Of a DNA stretch of 36,345 nt, positions 7,972 through 16,272 are shown piece after piece. Both the position numbers and the translations under genes were made by a program. Each line of letters begins with the position of its first letter. Position 1 is the first letter of the stretch. The notes under the pieces were generated by a model. That model saw nothing but the letters and a program-made list of their open reading frames with translations, was not told where the DNA came from and did not search any database. The stretch is from Thermovirgaceae bacterium (GTDB taxonomy: Bacteria; Synergistota; Synergistia; Synergistales; Thermovirgaceae), in NCBI GenBank assembly GCA_030656095.1, contig JAUSOU010000146.1:1-36345 (forward strand), read 5' to 3'.

Positions 7972-8178
7972 ACCCGCGGTACCACCCTAATTGTTCAGCC
8001 TCCCGGCCGACCTCTCACGGCTTTTCGCCGCTTTTTCCCTACTTGGCCGCATCAAAAAGCCTTTCTTCGGGAAGGGGCTCGGGGGCTCTATTCAGTCGGT
8101 CTCGGCGAGGAACGCTTTCAGCGGTTTGCATCCCCTCTCTGTCGACGAGCACACGACCTACTTTTCCCCGTCATCGCC
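7972..8178 (-). promoter_or_regulatory. T-box riboswitch (arginine, specifier AGA) upstream of argG
   Basis: The minus strand carries the T-box proper GGGTGGTACCGCGG (around 7974-7987). Upstream are stem I landmarks in order: ACGGGGAAAAGTAGG, GACAGAGAGGGG, CCGCTGAAAGCG and GAATAGAGCCCCCGAG. In other T-box leaders the specifier codon follows GAA-N (for example GAACTGGCAC for Trp); here that position reads AGA (8089-8087), an arginine codon, which agrees with argG. Uncharged tRNA-Arg is predicted to stabilise the antiterminator. The specifier was assigned by motif alignment, not by folding. Confidence 0.9.
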
Positions 8179-8252
8179 GCGTATATCGCGATCTCTGACG
8201 CAGAGAAACCAAGTCTTATTCGTCTGACGCGTCTTATACTGGCTGCAAACAT
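8118..8252 (-). CDS. Possible Arg-rich leader ORF within argG leader
   Basis: A 44-codon ORF begins MFAASIRRVRRIRLGF and holds ten arginines. Five fall in codons 7-13, three of them AGA, the same codon as the T-box specifier. A weak GAGG lies eleven bases upstream of its ATG. The ORF runs into stem I of the T-box and stops in it, so translation and T-box folding would interfere. It may be an attenuation peptide or simply an accident of structured, purine-rich leader RNA. Confidence that it is translated is low. Confidence 0.3.
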   Translation of the reverse strand: MFAASIRRVRRIRLGFSASEIAIYAAMTGKSRSCARRQRGDANR

Positions 8253-8295
8253 GTATGCACCGACCTCGCTGAAGTATCGTTCACCAATGGCGGAA

Positions 8296-8324
8296 ATTAT
8301 ACACAGGGGTTCTGTTAAAGTCAA
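8296..8324 (-). promoter_or_regulatory. Sigma-70-type promoter of argG
   Basis: On the minus strand TTGACT (8324-8319) and TATAAT (8301-8296) are separated by exactly 17 bases. This is the best consensus promoter in the window. It predicts a start near 8289, giving a leader of about 380 bases. Confidence 0.88.
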
Positions 8325-8365
8325 CAACAACCGTAACTCATTTCTCGTTACTCGTAAAATCAGAT

Positions 8366-8396
8366 TCAAAAACAGGATCTTTACAAAAGTCCTGTT
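8366..8396 (-). terminator. Terminator after surE
   Basis: ACAGGA (8395-8390, minus strand) pairs with TCCTGT (8377-8372) around a 12-base loop and is followed by TTTTTGA. It closes the long operon ending in surE, just before the argG promoter. Confidence 0.7.
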
Positions 8397-8429
8397 CTTG
8401 ATATTACCAGTCACGAGTTGCGGGCGATG

Positions 8430-9218
8430 TCAATTGCCCATTCCAAGCTCCTCAAAACCGTTCGAACGGAGACGATCGATGGACGGGTAATGTGTCATGT
8501 CCATGTGAATAGGGGTTATGGAGACAAATCCTTCCGAAACGGCCCGGACATCGCTTCCTTCGTCCATTACATCGTCCGGACGACCCGAGATCCAGTAGCA
8601 TGAACGCCCCTTGGGGTCCTTCAAAGAAGTGACCTTTTCCCTGTAGATCCGGATCCCCTTGCGCGTAACCCTGAACCCCCGAACGGCACTGCCGGGAATA
8701 TTGGGAACGTTTACGTTTAAAAGAATGCCTTCCGGAAATGGGAAATCCATGAGCCTGTGAAGGATCGAGACAACGGCCCCCGCGGCGGTCTCGTAATTTT
8801 CGTATTCGTCTCCCGGAACACAGTTGAGCGATACGGCTATGGAGGGTTTGCCGAGGAAGTGCCCCTCCATGGCAGCCGATACGGTGCCGGAATAGGTCAG
8901 GTCGTCGGCCAGGTTCGGACCTCTGTTGATCCCGGAGATGACCATCTCAGATTCCGGAGCAACGGTCTCCAGGCCGAGAACAACACAATCGGAAGGAGTT
9001 CCGTCGCTGGCGAACACCTTGATATCCCTGGAATACCCCCCACCCTCGATCTTCCAGATCCGGAGTGGTCTTGTCAAGGTAATTGCATGCCCGACGCTGC
9101 TTCGCTCCCTGTCGGGAGCAACGACACACGGACAATATCCCTTCGACTCCAGCGCGCCAGTCAGGGTAACTATTCCGGGAGCAAATACCCCGTCGTCGTT
9201 TGAAACAAGAATTTTCAA
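8430..9218 (-). CDS. surE: 5'/3'-nucleotidase SurE
   Basis: Metal-dependent nucleoside-monophosphate phosphatase of the SurE family, 262 residues. The metal-binding acidic pair is in ILVSNDDGVFAPG (Asp8, Asp9). APDRERSSVGH, SDGTPSDCV and SGINRGPNLADDLTYSGTVSAAMEG follow, the last being the hallmark catalytic block. It is the final gene of the eight-gene operon, 18 bases after the M50 protease. SurE is often linked to stationary-phase survival; here the context says only housekeeping. Confidence 0.95.
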   Translation of the reverse strand: MKILVSNDDGVFAPGIVTLTGALESKGYCPCVVAPDRERSSVGHAITLTRPLRIWKIEGGGYSRDIKVFASDGTPSDCVVLGLETVAPESEMVISGINRGPNLADDLTYSGTVSAAMEGHFLGKPSIAVSLNCVPGDEYENYETAAGAVVSILHRLMDFPFPEGILLNVNVPNIPGSAVRGFRVTRKGIRIYREKVTSLKDPKGRSCYWISGRPDDVMDEGSDVRAVSEGFVSITPIHMDMTHYPSIDRLRSNGFEELGMGN

Positions 9219-9236
9219 GAGAAAAGCCCCTTCCGG

Positions 9237-9842
9237 TCAGAGGATCATAAAAAGCAGGGCTCTGATTATAGGGCTCATAACAGTCTGAATGACCCCTAGA
9301 AACAGCAGGACCATAAGCACGAAAAAACCATACCTCTCCAGCCAAAAGAACCCTCCCATCCACTTGGGAGGAAGCAGTACATAAAGAAGCTTCGACCCGT
9401 CAAGTGGAGGTATCGGAATAAGATTGAAGACCCCGAGCCCAAGGTTGATGAGGACCATCAAAACGATAAATCTTCCAAGAGCTGGCACTGCCATAAATGG
9501 ACCAGGGAAAAATTTAACCAGAAACCCGCACAGAACAGCGGTAAGGAAGTTCCCCGCGGCGCCCGCGAGAGAAACGATTATCAGGTCCCGGCGGGGGTGC
9601 TTGAAATATCTCGGCTCGATGGGAATCGGCTTGGCCCATCCGAAACGGAATATCAGCAGCATAAGAGCCCCGACCGGATCCAGGTGAGCCAGGGGGTTCA
9701 GCGTAAGCCTCCCCCTTTTTGCGGCAGTGGGGTCGCCAAGCCTGTAGGCCGCGTACCCGTGGCAGAATTCATGAAAAGTAATTGCCCACAGAACGGCGGG
9801 CAGGCTAAGCAGAAGATCCCCCAGGGCAGGGAAATTGGACAA
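9237..9842 (-). CDS. Site-2-protease-like membrane metalloprotease (M50B)
   Basis: Integral membrane zinc protease of the short YwhC/RseP-like group without PDZ domains, 201 residues. HEFCH (residues 24-28) gives the HExxH zinc site within the first membrane helix, and NLIPIPPLDGSK supplies the third ligand in the NxxPxPxLDG motif. About five membrane helices are visible. The start is a TTG at 9842, two bases from the CCA gene's stop, with AGGAAG upstream; no ATG occurs before the zinc motif. Target proteins are unknown; intramembrane cleavage is inferred from the motif. Confidence 0.88.
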   Translation of the reverse strand: MSNFPALGDLLLSLPAVLWAITFHEFCHGYAAYRLGDPTAAKRGRLTLNPLAHLDPVGALMLLIFRFGWAKPIPIEPRYFKHPRRDLIIVSLAGAAGNFLTAVLCGFLVKFFPGPFMAVPALGRFIVLMVLINLGLGVFNLIPIPPLDGSKLLYVLLPPKWMGGFFWLERYGFFVLMVLLFLGVIQTVMSPIIRALLFMIL

Positions 9843-9843
9843 A

Positions 9844-12495
9844 TCAGTTCACTTCCTTTCCAGGTTCATTTCGGTTTTCGGGCAGATCAGCGGGAAAGTT
9901 CCCGACTATCCACTCCAGCTCATCCTCACGGGTTTCCACGCCTCCGTCAAGCCGGGCCATTTTCAATCCTGAAAGGATCATTCCTATTCGTGGACCCTCA
10001 TGATACCCCATCCCGATAAGATCCCTTCCTGTGAGCATAGGCTCCACCTTCTGAAGGCGTGTGAGATAGAGAAGTATCCTTCTCCTGACCCTCCAGCGCT
10101 CGGTCGTTGATGCCCAGAAAAACGCGGTTATCGGGCTGTATTCACTCAGGAACATGAATATATGCGACGGTTTCTTCTCCCCCCTTCCGCCAAGACTGTG
10201 CTCTGCTGCCCCAAGCTCAAAGAGCCCCTTTACGGCTATATCCCGCTCTCCCGGGGAGAGGTTGAGCCTGTCCAGGACCTTCAGGTCAACTCCGTCGGGG
10301 GAGTCGGCCAGGAGTGCCATAAGGGACGCGATCCAGGCCCTCTCTCCCATGTCCGGGATATCCCTCATCAGCCTCATTCTGAAGGCGTCCAGCCGCCGAA
10401 GGGTTCTCATCGCTCCCCTATCAAGCACAAGTCCCGGGAATACGGCCCTCCAGAAACCAAGAAAATTCAGCCGCCGGACGATCCCAAGGGTCCTTTCCTC
10501 AAGTAAGAGCGGTTCGATCTCGCTGCGAAGCCGCACTCCCGAGAGAAGGGAGAGAAGCCCTCCCTTGATGCAGTTTTCCAGAAGCCGCAGCGTGTTGTCC
10601 TCCATTTTGAAGCCAAGGCGCTGTTCCAGGCGAACCCCCCGGATGACCCTTGTCGGGTCCTCTACGAAACTAAGATTGTGGAGCACCCTCAGCATCCTGC
10701 CCTGGACATCCTGGCGTCCGGCAAAATAATCGACCAGCATCCCCCAGCTTGCTCTGGTTATGGATATGGCCATTGCGTTAACCGAGTAGTCCCTGCGGTA
10801 AAGGTCATGCTTGAGGGAGTCTATCGAAACCTGCGGCTGAGCCACCGGGTATTCGTAGAACTCGCGCCTGGCGGTAGCCACATCAACCTTGCGGCCATCG
10901 GGGAAAATAATTGTTCCGGTCCTGAATCTCTGATGGATCGCCACCCGGCAGCCATCCTTAACCCATGATTCCAGAAAGGCTACGGCATCCCCCTCTATGA
11001 CTATATCAAGATCCTCATTTGGCCTTCCGAGAAGCAGGTCACGGACAAAGCCTCCGACCACGTATGCCGCCACGCCCATACCGGAAGCCCTGTCTCCGAG
11101 TTTCCGCAGCAGCGCTGATACCGGCGCCTTAAGAAAGGCGGCCATGATCCCCGAAACTTTTTCGATCCATGGCATCTCCGGAGCCACGATCCTTGCCTCT
11201 GATGGAAGGGACCTTGGGAACAGCGCCCTCAGAATATCCGTCCGAGTCACTATTCCCAGGATCTCGCCGTCCCTGGTTACGGGGATCCGTCCGATGTTTC
11301 TGGACACCATCATCCGGTGCGCCTCTGCTACGGAGGCCCCGAGCATGATGGTCAGGGGATCCCCGGTCATATAATCCTCGACAAGAGCCGAGCCCAGACC
11401 GTGGATCTTTGCCTTGTCGAGGTCTTTCCGGGTGATGATCCCCAAAAGTTTTCCATCAAGCGCCACCGGCAGGGCTGCGTGTCCGTACCTTATCATCAAC
11501 CTGTAGGCTTCCTCGACCGATACTTCCGGGGATATCGCCATAACTGGACTTGTCATAACCTCGCTGACGGAAACCAGGGGCTGGATGGCCTGTTCAAGGC
11601 GGCCTTCCAGATCTGCGAGAACATCCTGGGGGACCACTCCAGTGAGCGTTACCGCCGCAGCCTGTGAGTGCCCACCTCCCCCAAGTGGCGAAAGGAACTT
11701 GGCAACGTCGATTATCTCCTCTCTCCCCCTGGCAACGACATAGACCTTTTTCTCCATCTGGACGGCGGCAAGGACCACATCCGCGTCGAAGTAATCCCTC
11801 AGGCGGTGGACAAATAGCGACAGGCCATCCACATAAACCGGGTTCGACATTGACGAAAGGACCACCTTGGCCCCGTGAATGTACCTCTCCCTTGCGTTTT
11901 CGATAAGCCTGTCAAGGATCCTGCGTTCCGAGCTGTCCAGGGGAAGTTCAATGTGCGCGGAGATCGCCGTCATATCCGCACCCAGGGCCTTGAGGCTTAA
12001 TACGGCCCGGAAATCTTTTTCCGATGTAGCCCCGAAGGTCAGGGCTCCTGTATCTTCGTAAATCCCCATGGCAAAGAGAGTCGCTTCCTGGGGAGATATG
12101 GCAATTCCCTCTTCAAGGAGTATTTCGACAAGAATCGTAGTTGTGGCGCCAACAGTCTCTATAACCGAAAAATCTGCATTAATGTCATCCTGGACGGCAG
12201 AGTGATGGTCATACACGTGAACCTCGAGGCCGGGGCGGCCGAGAATGTCCGCGAAGGAGGCGATCCTCGCCGGCGACCTTGCGTCCACGACGATAAGGGT
12301 CGTTATCAAGTCCATGTCTATCTGGCTTGGGGTGAGGACCTCCCATCTTCCCTGGTTGCGCTTGAGAAACTCCCTTACGTTGCGCCCCGCCGAGCCCGAA
12401 AAACAGGGCCTGGCTCCGGGGTAGAGCTTTGAGGCCGCAACCATTCCGGCAAGGGAATCAAAGTCGGCCCCGATGTGAGTTGTGATGATCTTCAA
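9844..12495 (-). CDS. tRNA nucleotidyltransferase/poly(A) polymerase fused to DHH and CBS domains
   Basis: An 883-residue fusion. The N-terminal DHH phosphoesterase domain has HIGADFD (7-13) and YDHHS (95-99), and its DHHA1 part has GGGGHSQA (272-279). Two CBS domains follow (about 310-367 and 372-427). The C-terminal half is a class II nucleotidyltransferase with VVGGFVRD (479-486) and the catalytic DLD after NE (493-497), followed by helical tRNA-binding domains. The enzyme should build or repair tRNA 3' CCA ends, or add only part of CCA or a poly(A) tail; DHH may degrade RNA or nano-RNA ends. CBS domains suggest adenylate sensing. The start is TTG 12495, overlapping the coaE stop as TTGA, with GGAGGG upstream; an ATG at 12549 is less likely. 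Confidence 0.9.
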   Translation of the reverse strand: MKIITTHIGADFDSLAGMVAASKLYPGARPCFSGSAGRNVREFLKRNQGRWEVLTPSQIDMDLITTLIVVDARSPARIASFADILGRPGLEVHVYDHHSAVQDDINADFSVIETVGATTTILVEILLEEGIAISPQEATLFAMGIYEDTGALTFGATSEKDFRAVLSLKALGADMTAISAHIELPLDSSERRILDRLIENARERYIHGAKVVLSSMSNPVYVDGLSLFVHRLRDYFDADVVLAAVQMEKKVYVVARGREEIIDVAKFLSPLGGGGHSQAAAVTLTGVVPQDVLADLEGRLEQAIQPLVSVSEVMTSPVMAISPEVSVEEAYRLMIRYGHAALPVALDGKLLGIITRKDLDKAKIHGLGSALVEDYMTGDPLTIMLGASVAEAHRMMVSRNIGRIPVTRDGEILGIVTRTDILRALFPRSLPSEARIVAPEMPWIEKVSGIMAAFLKAPVSALLRKLGDRASGMGVAAYVVGGFVRDLLLGRPNEDLDIVIEGDAVAFLESWVKDGCRVAIHQRFRTGTIIFPDGRKVDVATARREFYEYPVAQPQVSIDSLKHDLYRRDYSVNAMAISITRASWGMLVDYFAGRQDVQGRMLRVLHNLSFVEDPTRVIRGVRLEQRLGFKMEDNTLRLLENCIKGGLLSLLSGVRLRSEIEPLLLEERTLGIVRRLNFLGFWRAVFPGLVLDRGAMRTLRRLDAFRMRLMRDIPDMGERAWIASLMALLADSPDGVDLKVLDRLNLSPGERDIAVKGLFELGAAEHSLGGRGEKKPSHIFMFLSEYSPITAFFWASTTERWRVRRRILLYLTRLQKVEPMLTGRDLIGMGYHEGPRIGMILSGLKMARLDGGVETREDELEWIVGNFPADLPENRNEPGKEVN

Positions 12496-13340
12496 CTTCC
12501 CGTACCCTCCATAGCCCACAAAAGAACGTGCTTCGGGACGAATGCGCACTTTTGGACCGCGACAGGCAAACCGCCCCCCGGATGCACTTTTTCAAGCAAA
12601 GCCGAAACTTCTTCAAGGCTCCCCCGCCTGACGAAGGCGGAAACAAAAAATCCGGAATCTGGTATTCGAACCTCGGCGGCAAGGCCGCTTCCGCTGAGAA
12701 TTCCGCAGATCAGGCCAGCTTCATCGGCTGAAAGCTCACCGACGGAGATCAGCATTATAGAAGATGCCGCAAGAAAACGGCGCGCGAGATCCCTTGCCTC
12801 GCGCTCGAGCCTTTCCAGACTGCCATCGTTCGTCATCACGAGATCGGCCATGCCCTGTTTTTTGCTTCGCTCCAGAAGCCAGCGCTCACGCCTTATCATC
12901 TCTTCCGGACCCCAACCCCGTGATCTGTTCCGGGAAAACCTGAGTTCCATGGCAGCCTCGACGTAAACCGTCAGATCGATCCATTCCGGCACTCCATTCT
13001 CGAAAAGGAGAGGGATCTCCGCCACAACCCATCCGTCAAGGCGCCTGACCCTTTCGGCCATTATCTCCCGGACCATCGGATGGATGGCATCGCAGAGCCA
13101 GCGGTATTCGGTCTCGTCATCAAACACTATGCGGGATACGGCAGCGTGGTCGGGCATTCCGTCGCCGGAGAGGATCACGCGCCCCCATCTCCCTGTGGCA
13201 AGCGATATCACCTCTTCCGTTTTCCAGAGTTCCGCGACAACGGCGTCGGCGTCCACCACATGTGCGCCCGCGGCCGCCCAGATAGAGGAAAGGGTGGATT
13301 TACCCGCCCCAACGTCTCCGGTTAGGCCAACCGCCAGCAT
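12492..13340 (-). CDS. coaE: Dephospho-CoA kinase with CutA-like C-terminal domain
   Basis: Final step of coenzyme A synthesis: phosphorylates dephospho-CoA. The kinase part (1-192) shows the P-loop GDVGAGKST (8-16), DADAVVAELW, the H-P in CDAIHPMVR and the EIPLLFE block. The product has 282 residues while CoaE is normally about 200. Residues 194-282 form an extra domain whose pattern (MLISVGELSADEAGL, AAEVRI, VHPGGGLPV, LLW near the end) resembles the ferredoxin-like fold of CutA. It would have a shortened central hairpin and lack the usual HPYE-P motif. Start ATG 13340 has GGAGGAGGG upstream and lies 41 bases inside pcrA. Confidence 0.88.
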   Translation of the reverse strand: MLAVGLTGDVGAGKSTLSSIWAAAGAHVVDADAVVAELWKTEEVISLATGRWGRVILSGDGMPDHAAVSRIVFDDETEYRWLCDAIHPMVREIMAERVRRLDGWVVAEIPLLFENGVPEWIDLTVYVEAAMELRFSRNRSRGWGPEEMIRRERWLLERSKKQGMADLVMTNDGSLERLEREARDLARRFLAASSIMLISVGELSADEAGLICGILSGSGLAAEVRIPDSGFFVSAFVRRGSLEEVSALLEKVHPGGGLPVAVQKCAFVPKHVLLWAMEGTGS

Positions 13341-15282
13341 GAGAACCCTCCTCCTCGCCCCTGTCTTCGGTGCTCTTGAATTCATCGGGGATCTCCCACA
13401 AAAACCTTGAAAAACCGTTGCGCTGGATCGTTCCGAAGAGGACACGGCTCCGGGCCGCTGTCATGTAAAGCCGCTCCTCCGCCCTTGTCATTCCCACGTA
13501 GCAAAGGCGTCTCTCCTCTTCCAGGGTATCGGGGTCGTCCATGCACCTGTAATGAGGAAATATCGTCTCCTCGAGCCCTGCGAGGAATACTACGGGAAAC
13601 TCCAGTCCCTTTGCGGCGTGGAGGCTCATAAGGCTTACGCGTTCGGTATCTTCGTCGATAAGGTCAAGATCGGTTACCAGCGCGATCTCCGCAAGCATCG
13701 TCTCCAGGCCCCCTTCCGAAGTGGTCACGGAAAGAAGCTCGCGGACATTCTCCGCCCGCTCCCTCCACCCTTCCGGGTCGAACTTTCTGAGTTCGTCCTC
13801 ATAGGACATTTCCAGCATAATGTAATCGATCACCGCTGGTATCTCGGTTCGCATCTCAAGTATGCGGCACATATGAAGCGCCAGTTCGCAGATCCCCTGT
13901 TTCGCCTTTCCCGCGAGGCCGGCTCCGTTTTGGGAGATATCCTTCCAAACCAATTCGGCAGGGATTGCCCGGTTTCCGTCAATGTACTCACCTGTCTTTT
14001 CCAGGCTCTTCTTTCCAAGTCCCCTTGTCGGGACGTTGCCTATCCTTTCAAGAGCCGCCGAGTCGACGGGGTTGACGGCCAGCCGCATGAACGCTATCAC
14101 GTCCTTGACCTCCCGCCTCTCGTAAAAAGCAGTTCCGCGGACGATCCTGTAGGGGATGTCGTTCCGGAGGAGGGCTTCTTCGTATTGGCGGCTCATGGCA
14201 TTTATCCTGTAGAGGATGGCCATTTCCTTGAAGGGAAATCCTGTTCCCCGGAGCCTCATTATCTCCCCGGCGGCAAAGGCAGCCTCCTCCCTTTCGTTCC
14301 TCGCGAGGAGGACGTGTATTTTCTCTCCGCCCGCCCTCGAGGTCCAGAGTTTCTTGGGTTTTCTTTTCGAGTTGTTCCTGATCACCCCGTTTGCCGCGCC
14401 CAGAATGTTGCCTGTAGAACGATAGTTCTGCTCGAGAACGATCACCTTTGCTTTGGGAAAATCCTTTTCGAAGTTAAGGATCATATTCATGTCCGCGCCG
14501 CGCCAGCCGTAGATGGATTGATCGGGGTCACCCACAACCATGATATGTGGGTCTTCACCGGTAAGCAGTTTCAGGAACATGTACTGGGGGCGGTTTACAT
14601 CCTGGTATTCGTCCACCAGGATCCATTCGAAGCGTGCCCTTTCCCGATTCAGCAGTTCTCGGTCGTTAAGCATAAGATGAAGAGGAAGAACGAGAAGATC
14701 GTCGAAATCGGCCGCCCCCTGGCGAGCCAGTTCCTGCTGATATTTCGGGTAGATGGAATCCACCGGGAATTCCAGTACCCTTGGAACAAGGAGCCTCTGA
14801 TCACCCTCCGCCTTGGCCCTCGATATGCCTTCGATGATCCATCCCGGCTCAAAGCGCTTCTGATCTATGTCCAGGTCCTTCATTATCCCCTTGACCAGAG
14901 ATCTGACATCGGAGCGGTCGAAAATGGTTGAAATTTTCCTTCGAGCTATCCTTTCGAGATCTTTGGAGTTTCTGATCAGAAAACGAAGACCGAATGAGTG
15001 GAATGTGCCGATATCCAGTCCTTTCAGGTCTGTGCACAGAAGTTTCCGCACCCTCTCCTGCATCTCGCGTGCTGCCTTGTTGGTGAAAGTGACAGCGAGG
15101 ATCGAGGAAGCGGGTACTCCTGTCTCGGAAACAAGCCAGGCAAACTTATGGGTCAGCACCCTGGTCTTGCCGCTTCCAGCCCCGGCCAGAACGAGCAAGG
15201 GGCCGGAACAATTCCTTACAGCTTCGGCCTGGGTCTCGTTCAGCGATGCGATCAGTTTCTCTCCTGCGGGAGTTATCGTCAT
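13300..15282 (-). CDS. pcrA: UvrD/PcrA-type DNA helicase
   Basis: Superfamily 1A 3'-5' DNA helicase for repair and replication. The 660 residues carry the Q motif LNETQAEAV, Walker A AGAGSGKT (33-40), DEYQDVN, GDPDQSIYGWRGAD, QNYRS, SLHAAKGLEF and YVGMTRAEERL. It is shorter than typical PcrA (about 720-740), mostly through a brief C-terminal tail. The start at ATG 15282 forms an ATGA overlap with the hypB stop and has GGGGGAG five bases upstream; upstream in-frame ATGs are inside hypB. Its 3' end overlaps coaE. Confidence 0.94.
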   Translation of the reverse strand: MTITPAGEKLIASLNETQAEAVRNCSGPLLVLAGAGSGKTRVLTHKFAWLVSETGVPASSILAVTFTNKAAREMQERVRKLLCTDLKGLDIGTFHSFGLRFLIRNSKDLERIARRKISTIFDRSDVRSLVKGIMKDLDIDQKRFEPGWIIEGISRAKAEGDQRLLVPRVLEFPVDSIYPKYQQELARQGAADFDDLLVLPLHLMLNDRELLNRERARFEWILVDEYQDVNRPQYMFLKLLTGEDPHIMVVGDPDQSIYGWRGADMNMILNFEKDFPKAKVIVLEQNYRSTGNILGAANGVIRNNSKRKPKKLWTSRAGGEKIHVLLARNEREEAAFAAGEIMRLRGTGFPFKEMAILYRINAMSRQYEEALLRNDIPYRIVRGTAFYERREVKDVIAFMRLAVNPVDSAALERIGNVPTRGLGKKSLEKTGEYIDGNRAIPAELVWKDISQNGAGLAGKAKQGICELALHMCRILEMRTEIPAVIDYIMLEMSYEDELRKFDPEGWRERAENVRELLSVTTSEGGLETMLAEIALVTDLDLIDEDTERVSLMSLHAAKGLEFPVVFLAGLEETIFPHYRCMDDPDTLEEERRLCYVGMTRAEERLYMTAARSRVLFGTIQRNGFSRFLWEIPDEFKSTEDRGEEEGSHAGGWPNRRRWGG

Positions 15283-15932
15283 CTTTTCTCCCCCAGCCAT
15301 CTGGAGAGAAGCGCCTTCCACTCCTGCATTCCGTCACCCGCGGTCGCGGATATTTCGATCTTTTTCGCATTCGGATTCAGCCTCGACACGTCGCCCCAGA
15401 AAAGCTCTCTGTCGAAAGGAATGTGCTTGTTAAGGTCGATCTTGGTCAGCAGCACCGCCCCCGCTTCACAGAAAAGATGCGGATATTTCAGAGGCTTGTC
15501 GGGCCCCTCCGGCAAGCTGCAGACAGCTACCTTATAATCCTCGCCAAGGTCGAATTCCGCCGGACAGACAAGGTTTCCGACATTCTCGATGAAGACGATA
15601 TCGACTTTGTCCAGCGCCAGTTCTTCAAGAGCCTTCTCCACAAGGTGCGCCTCAAGATGGCACCCTCCGTGAGTGTTGATCTGTACGGCCTGTGTCCCGG
15701 TGCGGGCTATCCGCTCCGCATCTCTCGATGTGGCGATGTCTCCTTCGATGACGGCCGAACGGAGATCCGTTCCCGCAAGAGTGGATTCCAGCAGTGTCGT
15801 CTTCCCGGCCCCGGGAGATCCTATCAGGTTGACCATAAGAATTCCTCGATCCTTCAGATCACGGCGCAAACGGTTTGCGATCTTTTCATCGGCCGCCATT
15901 ACAGATTGGCGAATGCTTATCCTTCGGGGCAT
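15279..15932 (-). CDS. hypB: Hydrogenase/urease nickel incorporation GTPase
   Basis: GTPase that drives nickel insertion into [NiFe] hydrogenase (and sometimes urease). The 217 residues show the P-loop GSPGAGKTT, the metal-site Cys-His pair in GGCHLE, CPAEFDLGE, and the G4-like motif LTKIDL. It lacks the N-terminal histidine-rich nickel store and the N-terminal CxxCGC motif seen in some homologues. Start ATG 15932 has GGAGGATC upstream and lies 47 bases inside hypA. No hydrogenase structural genes appear in the window, so its client must be elsewhere. Confidence 0.94.
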   Translation of the reverse strand: MPRRISIRQSVMAADEKIANRLRRDLKDRGILMVNLIGSPGAGKTTLLESTLAGTDLRSAVIEGDIATSRDAERIARTGTQAVQINTHGGCHLEAHLVEKALEELALDKVDIVFIENVGNLVCPAEFDLGEDYKVAVCSLPEGPDKPLKYPHLFCEAGAVLLTKIDLNKHIPFDRELFWGDVSRLNPNAKKIEISATAGDGMQEWKALLSRWLGEKR

Positions 15933-16272
15933 CCTGATCCTCCACCTCCACTGAATCTATATCCAGCTCCATGCCATGGGTTATCTCCGAGTCGCTGCTG
16001 CCGCATTTCGGACAGGAAAAGAGCTCCTCTTCCCAGGCATAACCACAGGCTCTGCATCTCCCGGCAAGCGGCAACTCGATTATCTCCAGTTCAGCGCCCT
16101 CGAGTGCGGTACCTTCCGCAGCCACCGAGAAGGAGAACTTCATTACATCGGGGATCACCTGGCGCATCCTTCCTATCCTTAAGGTCACCCTGCTAACCCT
16201 GTGCCAGCCGTTCTTTTCAGCATGATCTGCAAGAAGATCTATGATAGATTTCACAAGCGAGAGTTCATGCAT
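15886..16272 (-). CDS. hypA: Hydrogenase nickel metallochaperone
   Basis: Nickel-binding partner of HypB. The 128-residue protein starts MHELSL, with the nickel-coordinating His2 directly after Met1, which fixes the start at ATG 16272. The structural zinc site is formed by CRACGY and CPKCGS. A tail of about 25 residues after the usual end (rich in acidic residues) is slightly long for HypA. The start overlaps the end of the molybdopterin oxidoreductase by 8 bases and the end overlaps hypB. Confidence 0.94.
   Translation of the reverse strand: MHELSLVKSIIDLLADHAEKNGWHRVSRVTLRIGRMRQVIPDVMKFSFSVAAEGTALEGAELEIIELPLAGRCRACGYAWEEELFSCPKCGSSDSEITHGMELDIDSVEVEDQDAPKDKHSPICNGGR

Noticed and set aside
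13552-14931. Long plus-strand open frame of 459 codons opposite pcrA
   Set aside because: It is antisense to a helicase with all motifs intact; its translation has no family-like blocks and no ribosome-binding site.
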